This document shows positions 11,451-23,947 of a stretch of DNA of 64,000 bases, piece after piece. The notes beneath the pieces were generated by a model that had not been told where the DNA came from, made no database searches, and saw nothing but the letters and a program-made list of their open reading frames with translations. Positions within the stretch are counted from its first letter, which is position 1. Each line of letters starts with the position of its first letter. This DNA is from Sisyra terminalis (Eukaryota > Arthropoda > Insecta > Neuroptera > Sisyridae): positions 61,643,701 to 61,707,700 of the forward strand of contig OY292275.1 in assembly GCA_958496175.1 (NCBI GenBank), written 5' to 3'. The translations under genes and the position numbers were made by a program.

Positions 11451-13139
11451 CAAGGTATTACTCTTATCCCGAAAATATATTTCTTACAAATCAATATAGC
11501 TTTTTATAATGTAAAGCATACACAATATTAGATTTAATTTAGTAGAATATGTACATTTTATATAAAATCTTAAGTACATTTAATAATATAGCCAGGGGCT
11601 GTACTTATGAAAAAAAAAGCAACAATGGTTGTTTAACAGTATTAAAATTTAATTTACAGCTATATAATGAAAAAAAAATATATTAAATATGAATAACAAA
11701 ATCAAAATATTATGATAAGTTGGTGAAAATGTTTACATTTGCAATTTATACGCCAGTTTAAAAAAAGTGAAATTAAAAAAGATTATTTGATTATAGATTA
11801 AAATTGATAAATTGATATTTATATACCTAGCAAATTTGTTTATTTTTAATTAACAAACAAATTGATTTTACAAACGTGCAATAATAAGCAAACTTTTGTA
11901 AAGGGAGCAGCACTTTTGGTAGGAAAGTGGAAAAAACAATTCCGGAATTCATTAATTATTTAAATACATTACGTTGCTAAAATCATATCAAAATTAGTTC
12001 GATGGTATAGCATCAGGATATCAAAGTACAAACAATGGGATTGATCTACCAATTTCTCAATTTTTAAATAAATTAAATGAACTATGGATAGAAATCCAGA
12101 GCTGTAAAGCTACAAAATGTTTTCTATGAAACCAATAGTTACTTTAAAAGAATGGACCGAATCTTATCATTGTAAAATAAGAAAATAATAAAAATTGATA
12201 ATACATAGGTACTAGGTATGTACTTCAAATCCAAGTTATAAAAGTATAACTTCCGAATTGATAACTAAATATATTATTGGAGATTAGGAAACTTTTGATG
12301 ATTTTGAACAGAGTTTTATGGCACTTAGGCGTTCAATATAGATGTTGATATTAGTAAATGTAATTGTACGTATTTAATATTTCCAAAAAAAAAAAATAAG
12401 TTTTCTTATCTCTTCAAAAAAAATTGAAATCTTTGAGGAAGCTAAATGTATTCCGTTAGGGATAAAACGATAACGTGGGCGCCCATTAAAAGCAAAGAAA
12501 GCATTAAATTCAATAAATTTACTTATTTGGCCTCAAATATTGCCGTTTTCAATTCTATTTTGTACATGTTTGTGTTGTTTTAAACTTAATTTTTGTGTCT
12601 ATTAGATCTATCTTGGAGTTAAATATGGATAATAATAATAATAATAATAAAATGGAGTTAAATATGGATAAAAATATGGTTAAATCTTGGAGTTAAAATT
12701 AACGTGAAAATAACCTGTTTAAAAATTCATTATCTGGAATTAACTAATATATTTTACTATATATATCCCGTGTTAATCTATACCTTGGTTTTGAAATTGA
12801 AAAAATCATAATTTGGTTTTTTCAATTAGGAAGGGTACGGTGGCCCCTGTATGTATAAATCTGCTAAATAAAGTTAAGAACTTCAACATGGTTAATAGAA
12901 CCACAATCGTAGAGTTTAATCGAAAAAATTGGTGTGGATTTTGTGGAAATTTTGTGAAAACTTTTTAAAGGGATCAATTGAACAAAATTATATATTTCAT
13001 TACTTTCTTTTACTTCAGCCTCCCTCCTTCATTCTCATTTTTTTTTTTATTAAAAATGAATTACTTACATATATGACCCTTTATTTATTTGGAGTTAATA
13101 GGGGTACAAATAAGTTTTAAGTTTGTTTGTATTTTTTAT
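11451..13139. other. No gene seen
   Basis: AT-rich; contains the (AAT)n tract. No protein similarity noticed on either strand. Confidence 0.5.
12627..12650 (+). repeat. (AAT)n microsatellite
   Basis: About seven AAT units, set between two copies of GGAGTTAAATATGGATAA (12615 and 12655). Confidence 0.8.
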
Positions 13140-14810
13140 TGCTTTGTTGAAAAAAAGTGCAACAAATACTTTAAAGTCCTGTCCATCACTAGTTGCAACT
13201 TTTTTCCATCTTTAAGGTAGCAAATGGATTTCTTTTAAAGAGAAAAATTTTGGTTCCTCGAGGCAATTCAGGAATCGATTAAGTTTTTAGCGTCTTCGTA
13301 AGATTTGAAATTCTGCTCAACTAGGCTATCATTCATGGTCCAAAATAAGTGGTAATCTGGTAGAATAATAATCAATAAATATAACGGGGGGTTGTAAAAT
13401 ATCCTATTGAAGAGACTCCAAAGTTTCTTCAATAACTTTTGTAACATGTCGAGAGTTGTCGCGACGAAATTTGGCATTGAAACATTTTTTGGAGACATTT
13501 AAGTTTCGATTCTTAGCTCAATTACATTAATTATTGTTGGTAACGTTCCCTTGTATTGGTTTCAATAAATTGGAGCTAATCATTAAAGATTACTCTAATT
13601 TGGGCCCACCAAATGCACAGCAATATCTTCTTGCCAAGAATGTTCGATTTTTTTTGGAAAATCTTTGGTGTATACTTAAAAAATAATCGATAATACAAAA
13701 CCAATTAAAGCAACTTTGGCTGGTAAATTGTACAACATTAGGGAATACATTCAACTGTGTGTGGTAAATGCTCATTTGTAAGCTGTCCTTCGTTGCCAAT
13801 TGGATATTGAATTACATTTATTTCATAAAACATGAAAATCGTGAATCGTTATCAAAATAATATGTAAATTGCAAATCAAACACGAATATTATATACGTAA
13901 TCGGTAACTCATTTTTGCATGAAAAAATAGATAAACAAGGATGGTAAAAATTCTTATTGAGAAAAATAAATCGAGAAGAAATTATCAAGCCAGAATTTCG
14001 AATTCAAATTTAGCATAGTAGTGAAAATTTTAAAAAAATCTGGTTATAGTAACAATTCATTTGCCAAGTTTAGATACAAAGAATCCAAACGGCTTAGTCT
14101 TTTTCACAATATTCATGTGGACTATAACAGCCCTAAATTATAGTCCTCTTTTCTGTCAGTACCAATGCAAATATTTAGGAAGTACAAAAGCTTTTAAGAA
14201 GGTTTTTCAAAATTGCAATGGATGATGGGAAATGTATCAAAATGTGGTCCCGCCATTAGTATGTTTGCGGTACTAACTTAAAATGAAACTATGTACTTTA
14301 TGACGTAAGGTAACGTAAGTTAGTAGGTACTTAACATTACGTTCCTTGTATCTATACCACATGAGTTAATACATGGTCTGGCTTACCCCACAATTTTGAT
14401 GCAAAGATATACCCGACAAATTTTATGCAAAATCTTTGTGGCTTAACTTTATGTGGAACCCATTTTTTTTTTTTGATTCATACTATTGGACTTGGGGCGA
14501 TTAGAAACCACTTGTTGACTCACTTCCAAAGTATCCACGAAGTTCTTTTAAGTTTGACATGAATCTTGATCCAATAACTTTACCAGTTCCGCGTTTTCAA
14601 ACTTTACTAGTCTACCTTTGTATTCTTTATCATTGGTATGAAAATTACAACTTGTAAGATGCCAAAACCAAAATTCACATGTTTTATTGATGGTACATGT
14701 TTTCCATATTATACTACACACAGCAATCGATGCCCATTGGATGCACTTTTCTTTAAATTTAAACAAAATAGTAAGAAATAAGTTGACATGGTTGAAGCCC
14801 AAAAAAATTA
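13140..14810 (-). pseudogene. Decayed mariner transposase
   Basis: Reading down the - strand, the region spells a mariner transposase in pieces. Near 14550-14690 is the N-terminal segment CEFWFWHLTSCNFHTNDKEY followed by GRLVKFENAEL and DQDSCQT. Near 14400-14470 is WVPHKVKPQ. Near 13560-13640 is KILLCIWWAQ. Near 13270-13380 is the catalytic-core end DYHLFWTMNDSLVEQNFKSY, then EDAKNLIDS and, near 13180, SDGQDF. Frameshifts and stops are scattered and part of the middle is missing or replaced. The pattern matches mauritiana-type mariners (DDE/D integrase fold, inactive here). Flanking inverted repeats were not found. Confidence 0.8.
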
Positions 14811-15367
14811 TGTTGTCAACATTTCAGAGTAATAGCAGATTAGAGTTGTTGAAGGGAGAACGATAATATAACGCTTTGACAAGAATATAGTTAAAAGACA
14901 ATACATTAATAATTTAATCCTAACTTCATCATTTTTTCCAACTCCTCAAAACTCATTTGAACACCGATCATGTATTTCATTATTTTTTTTTTGATTTTCA
15001 AAAGAGGCTTAGTATTAAGGTATTTAATGTAAAAGCCCTACCATTTTTATATTGAAGAATTTGATCAAAAAAAATAATCACAAACGATGAAAGAATAAAA
15101 AAACTTGATAGAAAATTTATTTCGTTCGTGTACTTGTAAAATCCTCTTATTTTCCGGGAGCGTAATGGGAACAAAAAATATATATTCCTCTCTTTACCTA
15201 CCTGTTGTCTATGTATTTTTAGTGTAGGTATTACACTGCTATTTTAGAATTAACGTGGTGAGAATTAATAACTTCAATTGCCAACATATTTTACTGTTGA
15301 AATATAATGTGAAATATTTGGAAAATTACTGGAAAAAATAAGAGAAAATTTTCAACATCCCCTTAGT

Positions 15368-15717
15368 TAGGGGTTCTCAAACTATGGTACAAGTACCACT
15401 AGTTGTGCATTTCATAAATTTTTATGATTTAACTTCCGATACAAAGAAAAAGCAAATCAATAATTTTTATATGTTATATCTCAATTAGTAAGAAAGAAAC
15501 CGGTTCATTCATCGCATTAATAATGTTGCAAATAAATTCATACAATAGTATTATATTTCAGGTCCATGTTTACTTATGTATTAATATAGGAAAATGTAGC
15601 AAGATCAAATTATTTTATCCGTAAATTAAATCAGAAAAATCCTTTTGTTGGTAATGGTACTAAATTTTTTATTTGCAATTTATGTGGTTCGAAGTTTAGA
15701 AAGTTTGAGAACTCCTG
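15368..15717. mobile_element. 350-bp hAT-like MITE
   Basis: Ends TAGGGGTTCTCAAACT and AGTTTGAGAACTCCTG are an inverted pair of the GGGTTCTCAAAC type. The possible 8-bp duplications (CCCTTAGT, CTCTAAGA) match at only 5 positions, so the element is old. Confidence 0.65.
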
Positions 15718-16494
15718 CTCTAAGAAATAATCTTTAATTAGTGATTAATTAATAAAGCTTTCTTACAACCACAGTTTCACTTCTGTGGCCCCAAAAATGT
15801 AAGTGTAAAAATGTTTTTCCAATACTTACCTATAGTTGTTTATACTACAATTGCCTACTGCGATTTATACTTCTTTTCCTCATTCATTTTACTGAATTTT
15901 GCCGACTTTTGTCAGCCAATTCAAAGATTTACCCATCATCAAATTAGCATCAAAACCAAAGATATGATATTGGCCAGACTAATGATTATTTCACCACAAA
16001 CATTCGTCTCTCAATATTAGCCCAATATGATAGTATGAATGCACTTTTGAGTGCATTGATACTATTAAAATTGCCAAGTAAATTTAAGGTACGAAAAGTA
16101 TAAAAGCCAATGGAAGGATCTAGAAAAAATTCTATAGGTACTTAAGATTAGAGTTTTTAATTGTAAGAAGTATTTCTTTTACTAAATGTTTCTGTGAAAT
16201 AACTATCCCCAATTGTACAAGTGATAGGAACTTGAAAATTTAATTTGAATAAAAAATATATTATTTTTATGTCCATTTAATAAATAAAGGGAATAGCAGG
16301 GTTTGTATGGGAAAACTGTCCCCACGGTTTTTTCGGTTCAAGTTCAGGATATCGTTTTGATACAAAATAAATTATTATTTTAGGGTATATTTTAAGAAAA
16401 GGTGGGGGTAGGGGTAGGGTGCTGTTCTCGCATTACTACTATCGTATACTATGTAAGAACTGCACCCTTTGACCCTATTGTGCAATAATTAGAA

Positions 16495-16925
16495 CTAATA
16501 AAAAACCCTTTCATATAATATCAACTGCGTATGCATTTCAGTGTTATTATCTTTAATGCCATTTGAAAGAAATTTTTTTGTCCCATTTTTCCAAAAGAAC
16601 TTTTTCTCATTGGTGAAAAACGCAGAATTTTGATTTTTCTCGAAGCATCTCTTGAAATTGTTCCTGAAAAGATCTGTTTCCCATAGGTAAAACAGATGAC
16701 GATCGGTAGGTGCCAAACTCAAATTATAAGTTGATTAGATTGAAAATTTTCAACCCAACTTTTGTCGAGCCATCAAAGCCATGAGAATTTCAGAATTGTC
16801 CTGTTGGAGGACAATACCTATTGTTCTGTTCAATTTTAGCGTCTGATCGTCAACTATTATTTATAAGAGGTTCAATTTTGGATTAAAAGAGGTCTGAAAT
16901 AATATTTTAACTATTGATATATTGA
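16495..16925 (-). pseudogene. Decayed mariner transposase C-terminal part
   Basis: The - strand reads VLQQDNSEILMALMARQKLG, then LAPTDRHLFYLWETDLF and FWKNGTKKFLSNGI. These align by eye to the mariner motifs QQDNARPHVA, SPDLAPSDYHLF and the C-terminal F..GI.KL. Stops interrupt it. It lies between the two arms of the 16296-17557 inverted-repeat element and resembles the relic at 17600-18200, so the two are related copies. Confidence 0.72.
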
Positions 16926-17105
16926 ACAATTGAACCGTTTATTTTGAAAATGGATTAAGTCCATTTCAAGAACAATCCTTATAGTGTTATCATTTTTAAC
17001 CATAGAAACTTAAGATACTAAGGAGGAGGGAATAATTGGCGTTTTTGTTAAAATCAGTAATTTCTGAAAACTTAGCAGTTGAATAATTACCATACTTTGT
17101 TCTAC
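16926..17105 (+). repeat. Half copy of the 22.3-kb MITE
   Basis: GAACCGTTTATTTTGAAAATGG, AAGTCCATTTCAAGAACAAT and GTAATTTCTGAAAACTTAGC are inverse matches to 22330-22510. Confidence 0.65.
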
Positions 17106-17285
17106 TTACAAGAAGAAGAATCATATATTTTATTTAGCCATATATTTTTATTAGCTTTAATAATTGCAAGATTGGGTCAAAGGGTGTAGTTCTCATATAG
17201 CATACGCAAGATAGTATACGATAGTAGTAATACGAAAACAGCACCCAACCCCCTACCCTCAAATATACCCTAATATACTTTAAAG

Positions 17286-17467
17286 CAGCGATCGGGAAAC
17301 TTGATTAAACATTACCCCAACATATTTTTGCACAAATCGATGTTACCCCACTCACTTCTAAAATAAAAACAACCATTATAACAACATTATTTATTGAATT
17401 CCCTATTACACAAAAAATATCATTTTTACCCCATTTGGGGTAATTTACCCCGGTTCCTCGACCGCTG
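17286..17467. mobile_element. 182-bp hAT-type MITE nested in another element
   Basis: Ends CAGCGATCGGGAAAC and (inverse) CAGCGGTCGAGGAACC. The 8-bp flanks are CTTTAAAG (17278-17285) and CTCTAAAG (17468-17475), 7 of 8 identical. It interrupts the right arm of the 16296-17557 inverted-repeat element, so it is younger than that element. Confidence 0.8.
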
Positions 17468-17599
17468 CTCTAAAGTAATAATTTATCTAGTATCAAAACG
17501 ATACCCTGGGTTTCAATCGAAAAAGTTGTGGGGGCGGTTTTCCCATATAAACCCTGCTATACTCTTTCATATATCAACTATATGTATTTCCTTTTTTTA

Positions 17600-18200
17600 A
17601 CCTTTAAAAAAAAAATTCCCCAAAAACTAAGATATTTTATTTTTCTCGAAGTATGTCTTGAAATTAGTTTACCATGGGTAAAGCAGATGATAATCAATTG
17701 ATACTAAATTCAAATTATAAGTTGAAAAGATTGAAACTTTTCGACCCAAATTTTGTTGGGCTATCAAAGCGATGTAAAATTCATAATTGTCCTGCTGAAA
17801 GTCAATCCCTATTTCACTGCTCAATTCTGGCCTCTGATAGTCCGTTATTATTTATAAGGGATCCAATTTTGGACTGAAAGAGGTCTGAAATAAGATTTCA
17901 ACTATTGACAACCAATTTATGGTACATTATATCTTTCAAGTACTATCTTACACCCGGTAGAATTTTTTTAACCGCTTCTTCTCCTTGTTTGGTGATCATT
18001 TAGAACAATTTATCAACTTTCAACCGTTGGCATTTTCGATTGTTGTTTTTGTATGAGATTCATTTATAGTTGCTTGTCACAATTTTTTTTGGAAAAAGTT
18101 TGATTTCATTATGTTTCGTCAAGGATTTTCAGAAGAAAATCTAGTTCAAAAGTTTTTGCATCTACGCTTGCATCTCCCAAGTATCAATAGTTTTCAAGTA
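17600..18200 (-). pseudogene. Second decayed mariner of the same type
   Basis: The - strand reads EIGIDFQQDNYEFYIALIAQ, then NLGRKVSIF and LVSIDYHLLYPW, the same stretch of a mariner transposase as in the neighbouring relic. Nucleotide similarity to 16560-16925 is obvious over ~320 bases. The upstream part (17900-18200) is badly decayed. Confidence 0.68.
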
Positions 18201-18703
18201 GTTAGCTTATGTAAACGATTTCAAAAAAATCATGATTTATTATCCGTTTGTCTTCGGTGAAACTACAATAGCATTTATCTCTTCATTTTTGGATTATTTC
18301 CAAGATTTCATCGAATATTTGACAATTAATTTTGCTGACGAGAATCGATTTTTAACACTGAAATTACCGGAACTAATTGGTCTAACAAAAATTGCGTTTA
18401 ATTATCAATTAGAAATTGTACATATTTCTAGTTATATCAGTCTTTCAGTTTTAAAATTTATCGAAGGATAATTGAAAAATGTATGGATTTTTTTTTTGGT
18501 TATACCTATTTTTAACGGGGTTTTCTCAACTAAACAAATCAATCACCGATGCGCCGAGACAATGAAAAATGTTAAACAAATAATTTGTTTTCTAACTAAT
18601 ATGAATACAACTTTTAAAAGAAATGCTCGCAAAAAATTTCAATTTAAAAGTAATAGATTGCTTTTTCTTCGACAAATATTTTTACCTCAATTTTTTTCAA
18701 AGA

Positions 18704-20014
18704 CCCTCGCCAGATAAGATGGTCTAAAATGCCCCCATTGTAATGGAGCTAATTTTTTTTTTCTGAAAATACCTGACAGTATGGACAACATTTCAGCCAA
18801 GTTTCAACCCTAAAATATGACGCGTTTTTGTGTAAAAAATAAAAATATTTTTTTTTTCAAATACAATATTCTCTGAAACTGTTTGATAATACCGAAAACA
18901 GTGCTTATGAGTTTCAAGATATCACTAAGTAGTAATCCGAGAAAAATTCGTTCATGAATCAGATCGATCGATCATTGTTAAAAATACGATTTATTTTTTC
19001 AAAAAAATTTTTATGCCAAAATCGTTTGGTTCACCTTAGTTGTTTTTTTCTATATAATCCTCTATCATCATTATATAATATATAATTTTTTCAGATTTTT
19101 AAAAATACTAGACAATAGTTAAAAAAAAAATATTCTTTAAAGATTTCTTTGTGGGCTAAAATCTTTTAGTACCATCACATAATTTTTTGTACATCATCCC
19201 CTTGTCTCAGTTTACTAAATATAATTTTTTCGTATTTTTAAAAATGTTAGATAATGGTTAGAAAAATTAAACGTATTTTTTAATTCAGATTTTCTGCTCT
19301 TAAGTACTTATTTTTTTTCTAAAGTAGTTGCTAAATGAAATATAAATAGTTTAATGTTACTTAGGAAATGTATAAAATAAATATTGAAGACTAAGGCGAT
19401 GAATAATTACTTTAGAAAAAAAACTAAGTACGTAAGAGCTGAAAATCTGAATTAAAAAATACGTTTAATTTTTCTAACCATTATCTAACATTTTTACAAA
19501 TACGAAAAAAATATATTTAGTAAACTGAGACAAGGGGATGATGTATAAAAAATTATGTGATGGTACTAAAAGATTTTAGCCCATAAAAAAATCTTTAAAG
19601 AAAACTTCTTTTTTTTAACTATTGTCTAATATTTTTAAAAATCTGAAAAAATTACATATTGTAGAACGATGATAGAGGATTATATAGAAAAAAACAACAA
19701 AGGTGTACCAAACGATTTTGGCATAAAAAAATTTTTTTGAAAAAATAAATCGTATTTTTTAACAATGATCGAACGATCTAATTCATGAGCGATTTTTTCT
19801 CGGATATCTTGAATAAGCACTTTTTTCAGTATTATCAAACAGTTTCAGAGAATATTAAATGTAAAAAGAAAATATTTTTATTTTTTACACAAAAACGCGT
19901 CATATTTTAGAGTTGAAACTTGGCTGAGATGTTGTCCATACTGAGAGATATTTTCAGAAAAAAAATTCGCCCGATTGCAATGGGGGCATTTTAGGCCATC
20001 TTATCTGGCGAGGC
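18704..20014. mobile_element. 1.3-kb foldback element, CCTCGCCAGATAAGATGG family
   Basis: Two ~600-bp arms, near-perfect inverse copies, around a ~95-bp spacer centred near 19365. Arms contain ATGACGCGTTTTTGTG, GATCGATCGATCATTG and CATCATCCCCTTGTCTCAG. No coding capacity. A transcript would form a long hairpin. Confidence 0.85.
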
Positions 20015-20164
20015 CTTTCTCATTATTTGAATAGAAAACTGATCACTTTGAATATAATAATCTTCAATATTTCTCAATTATGCTGATGATTAAAGTTTGA
20101 AGGATCATATTTCGTAGATGTCAAATTTTTAACCAACTTTGTCTGTCATATTTAAAACGTTATT

Positions 20165-21539
20165 ATTATTTGTATAAGACTTGGAATTCCTTGGAATTTT
20201 CCAAAAATTTTCCTCGTTATGTCTTAAATAAAATACAATCTTTCATTTAGAGCTTTACTTCTATCAATTGAGTTGCAAATATTGAGTTAAACTGATCAAT
20301 CAAATGGCTTTTGACTGTTTCGAATGGACAAACATAAACATATTGACATCGTCAAGGTACTTTATTAGTTTCCAATTTGTCAATAGTTTGAGTAAAGTCT
20401 ACCAAGACCACACTACCATATATCCAATTTGGAAAAAAAAAATGTTGACATGAAATCACACTTGCCATTAAGGTTAGTTAATTTCACCTTCAGCTAGTGG
20501 TAAAGGTAAAGGTAAACTTTGCAATCGGTTCGTCATTTACGTTTGAAATTACCTACGTGTTTGGAGCCATTTCAATCTCAATGAATAACAATTTATCAAT
20601 TTACCTGTCTGTTGCCAGTTACTGTATAAGTTGACCAAAACCAATTTCAATTAATTGGGAATGTTTTCAAATGGCTCACAAAAAAAATATATACTTTAGT
20701 GAAAACACTAAATATTCTCAAACGTATTTCGTGTTATCGTAAAACAATATCTTAAGAAATTGGAGCTTTGATCTTGAAAAAGCTTTTGATAAATCACTTG
20801 GATAGAATCATAAAGTACAAAGTGAAGGTTAAGAAGTCGGAATCGGATTATTTTACATTTGTATAGACATTATATTGTTGTTTGCTTTTTCTCAACGAAA
20901 TAATTGATTTGATTTTATCTTGTAACTGTGGAAAACTTGTTTCAAAGTGGGCGCGAATAAAAGCTCAATGAAAATTAATGGATTCTAACAAGGATAATTT
21001 AATAAATCTTGTACGAATTATTGTTGTGTCTGTGTGATAACGACAGACGTTTCGGTCTAAATTTTCAGTCGATGGAAAGGGGAAAATGTTTAAATTGAAA
21101 TTTTTTCATCGGTTGAAAGAGTTGCAAAGTTAATTAACGGTGATTAAGAATTGTTATTACTCATCACCTGTTTTATGCATTTTTGGCGGGTTGCAAAAGT
21201 TTCAATTATTGGTTTAAGAGTTTTAAAATAATTTGGGTATGGATTTTAAGTCATTAAAGTTTTGATGTTGGATTAAAATTTGTTTTAGTCTCGAATTTGA
21301 TTGATTTATGATTGTTATTTAAAATTTATCGCCAATTTTGGTTAATTGTAGGAAATTACAGTTTAAATTAGTAGTTTAGCATAAAGAAATGATTTATTAA
21401 AACTTGGGTACCTGCGGATGCCCCGTTTTTAGACATTTTTTTTTTTTTGAGTGAAATTATTTGCTTGCATTTGATATTTTTAAGTTGTTTTACGTTCAAG
21501 TTAAGACTACATTTTTGGAACTTGTAACAAATAACTTAG
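20165..21539. other. No gene seen
   Basis: AT-rich; three GGTAAA steps at 20502-20520 are the only repeat. No exon-like segment recognised. Confidence 0.5.
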
Positions 21540-22185
21540 GAATATTCTGATGGTTGTTGTTACTTGAGAGTTTTAAAAGAAAAATCTTTATAACTTTTAT
21601 AGTTTCCTGAAAAAAGCCATTTGAAAAAAAAGCTCTCGACTTTGGTCATTTTCCAAAGATTGAAATTTCGAAAAAAAAATGCACCTATTAATTGGTGTTT
21701 TTGTGTCATTGGAGAGTTCCGAAAGAAAAATCTTAATAAAACTAATTTTTTCCTGAAAAAAAAGCTCCATTTGGGTTATTTTCTACATATTGAAATTTCA
21801 AATTTTTTACGTCATTAATTTGTGTTTTTTATTGCTCGAGAGCTTTGAAAGAAAAAAAATTGTTACTTTGATATTTTCCCGGAAAAAGCTCTATTTTGAT
21901 GTTTCACAAATATTGAAATTTCAAAGTTTTTACTTTACTAATTTTATCGCTTGTTTCTTTTCCGGGAAAAAGCCGTTTGAAGAAAAAGTTCAATTGGATC
22001 ATTTTCCAAACATCGAAGTTTCAAAGTTTTTTTTGCGCAATTAATTGGTATTTTTTGACCGTTTAAGAGTTCCGAAAGAAAAAACTCCATAGCTTGGGTA
22101 TTTTCTCGAAAAATTTGATAGCTTAAAGAAAAAGCTCTGCTTGGACATTTGTCTCATATGGAAGCTTTACAATTTATGAAGGCAG
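21540..22185 (+). repeat. Degenerate ~115-130-bp minisatellite
   Basis: Five or so units with GAAAGAAAAA, TTTCCTGAAAAAAGCYC, CATTTTCCAAAKATTGAAATTTC and TTAATTGGTGTTTTT. A related, more worn block lies at 27370-27850. Confidence 0.65.
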
Positions 22186-22260
22186 GCGGCGAATATTATA
22201 TATGTGAGTGAAAAAAATATTTCTTTCAAAACTCTCGAACAACGAAACAATATCAAGTGA

Positions 22261-22510
22261 CTCGTTTATTTTGAAAGTGGTGTAAGTCCATTTCAAGTAC
22301 GGTCTATATGGTGATTTTTTTTCTTGTAACTAGAACAAAGTATGTCAATTATTTAACTACCAAGTTTTCAGAAATTACTGATTTTAGTTGTTAACAAAAA
22401 CGCCAATTATTTCCTTCTCCTAAGTATCTTCCATAGTTCCTCGGGTTAAAAATGATTGTACTATAGGGATTGTTCTTGAAATGGACTTATCTCACTTTCA
22501 AAATAAACGG
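22261..22510. mobile_element. 250-bp MITE, CGTTTATTTTGAAA ends
   Basis: CTCGTTTATTTTGAAAGTGG and TGGACTTA...CAAAATAAACGG form ~50-bp inverted ends that include AAGTCCATTTCAAG. Single ends occur at 4640-4793, 16934-17090 and 27868-27906. Target duplication unclear (TCAAGT on both sides). Confidence 0.65.
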
Positions 22511-23239
22511 TTCAAGTAATGGTGAGAAAAAGCTTTGGAAAATCCATTATTTGAAAAATGGCCCAAATCGAGCTTTTTCTTTACGTAGTATTTCCCAGGA
22601 AAATATGCAAGTTATGACATTACTTCTTTCAGAATTCTTAAACGACAAAAAAACACCAATTAAGGGTGCAGACAAATGTTAAAATTTCAATATACAGCTT
22701 TTTCTGTAAATGGATTTTTCTCGGAAAATATGCCAGTTATGAGGATTTTTCTTTGGGAAGTCTCGAACGATAAAAAATACAAATCAATAGCGTAAACAAA
22801 TTTCGAAATTTATATGGAATCGAATATATGGAAAGTACCGCAAATCGAGCTTTCTTATAAATTTTTAAGATGCAAGATATTCCACTTTTGAAAATGCATT
22901 TTTTAGATTCAATACTTTCTTTGAATACTTCACTTGCTTCTTTGACCTCTAAACTTACTGTTTTTCCAAATAAAAATTCAGGAAGGACTTGACCAATAAC
23001 TAAAAATATTTTATTTTATAAATAAATCATACAATTAAACATAAAATCATGCCTACAAATAATTGTTTAAAAAGTCCTTAATTATATAGAGCACAAAATA
23101 ACTTGAATGATTTTTATATGAATATTTATAACAACTAAACAAGTTGGTAACCACCGTTATCAGTTGTAATTTCTAAATAGGATACTCCCTGTTTACATAT
23201 GTACACATCATATCTGCGAATAATTTAGGTCCTTGTGGT

Positions 23240-23860
23240 TTTTTTTATTTTTACCGAAAGGAAAATATGAGGTTAAATTTAAGGGTTTTCTTGATGTTCC
23301 TGTTTATTATGGTATTTTCAATATTTTACGCAGAGTAAATCATAGTACATGGCCTAAAGTTGAGTCTCTCCTATTGGTTGATAATATTAAATTACGCAAT
23401 TTTTCCTGCGGACGTAACTAATTAAAAACGGGAAAATTATGAAAGTTTTGCATTTTTTGTCTATTATTTTTTAGTTCTAAAAATAGTCAAGCATTATAAA
23501 ATAGATGGAATTGTTGTATAAGTTATCAGTTTCATAGATTCATTTTAATTTGTAGCAATAACTTACATATTTGGCAAGAAATCTAAATTTTCGCAATATC
23601 TAACATTTTCAAGATCAATTTCCAGCCGCGAACTAGGGCATTTATGGAAAATTAGTAAAGAACTTTTTTTGTAGGAAATATCTTCAGCTTTCATTTTAAT
23701 AATTACTGTTTTATTTGTATCTAGCACGGTTTAAAAGTTATAATGAACTTTTTTTTTTAAAGTAATTTTGAAGGATTGGCAAGAAGCCTTTCATCCGGTG
23801 AGGGATTTATTGGTTAAAATTATGTTTGGGAATTTATCTATAAATAAAATCGTCGATTTT
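23240..23860 (+). repeat. Dispersed 600-bp repeat, copy 1
   Basis: ATTTTTACCGAAAGG, CTAAAGTTGAGT, TTTATGGAAAATTAGTAAA, ATCTAGCACGGTTTAAAAG and CTTTCATCCGGTGAGGGATT match 56440-57045 in order and orientation, at about 75-80%. No coding signal; termini not found. Confidence 0.72.
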
Positions 23861-23947
23861 TTTTTGTTCCATTAGAAAGAGAATAGGAAATGCTATCGAG
23901 TGAAAAACTGATTAATCACTTTAAGTATAAAAATTTCAAAGTATAAC

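Larger units (their letters stand above)
16296..17557. mobile_element. Inverted-repeat element flanked by TA, holding a mariner relic
   Basis: Left arm 16296-16485 and right arm about 17165-17557 are inverted copies. They share GCAGGGTTTGTATGGGAAAA, TATCGTTTTGATAC, the poly-G stretch GGTGGGGGTAGGGG (as CCC on the other arm) and ATAGTAGTAATACGA-type sequence. TA lies on each side. A mariner relic and half of the CCGTTTATTTTGAAA repeat lie between the arms, and the right arm carries a nested hAT MITE. Confidence 0.7.

Noticed and set aside
18232..18717. Two adjacent ~80-codon + strand frames
   Set aside because: They lie in and beyond mariner-derived DNA, are AT-driven in composition and match nothing recognisable.
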